Below are positions 5,685 to 5,690 of a DNA stretch of 5,690 nt, in pieces. The notes below the pieces were generated by a model that saw nothing but the letters and a program-made list of their open reading frames with translations, was not told where the DNA came from and ran no database searches. The DNA comes from Bacillota bacterium (GTDB lineage: Bacteria > Bacillota > Clostridia > Acetivibrionales > DSM-1351), in assembly GCA_023391425.1 (NCBI GenBank), contig JAEWAX010000148.1, positions 1-5,690 of the forward strand. Direction: 5' to 3'. Each line of letters begins with the position of its first letter. Position 1 is the first letter of the stretch. The position numbers were made by a program, and so were the translations under genes.

Positions 5685-5690
5685 ATATCC

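Overview
The window looks like chromosomal DNA from a low-GC, endospore-forming Firmicute of the Clostridia. Coding and intergenic DNA are AT-rich, ribosome binding sites are strong GGAGG types, promoters are SigA-like, and a spoVM gene is present. The gene set (rplS, lepB, rbgA; rpmB next to spoVM) fits the Ruminiclostridium/Clostridium group, but the species cannot be named from this sequence.

Left part (1-2373, minus strand): a ribosome and secretion cluster read right to left. rplS (ribosomal protein L19) has its own promoter and a short structured leader that looks like the L19 autoregulatory leader. A strong terminator follows it. Then come lepB (type I signal peptidase) with its own promoter, and rbgA/ylqF (50S-assembly GTPase) 41 bases behind it. 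rplS, lepB and rbgA/ylqF are commonly neighbours in Firmicutes. RbgA acts late in 50S assembly, so the cluster pairs a ribosomal protein with a ribosome assembly factor.

Middle (2374-3312): a divergent intergenic region with short repeats, rpmB (zinc-binding form of L28) on the plus strand, and a 17-bp-arm terminator that works in both directions. A 23-codon gene on the minus strand, 3024-3095, then matches the sporulation peptide SpoVM. It is easy to miss because of its size. As I recall, the convergent rpmB/spoVM arrangement also occurs in Bacillus subtilis. A SigE-like promoter candidate lies upstream of it.

Right part (3264-5690): a membrane-anchored protein of unknown function (226 aa, plus strand), preceded by a perfect 10-bp inverted repeat. 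It converges, with only 8 bases between stop codons, on a 560-aa membrane diguanylate cyclase (about six membrane segments, coiled coil, GAF, GGDEF) on the minus strand. Nothing in the window points to a mobile element, CRISPR array, phage or toxin system. The most noteworthy items are the tiny spoVM gene, the L19 leader with possible SD sequestration, and the uncharacterised anchored protein with its dyad operator.
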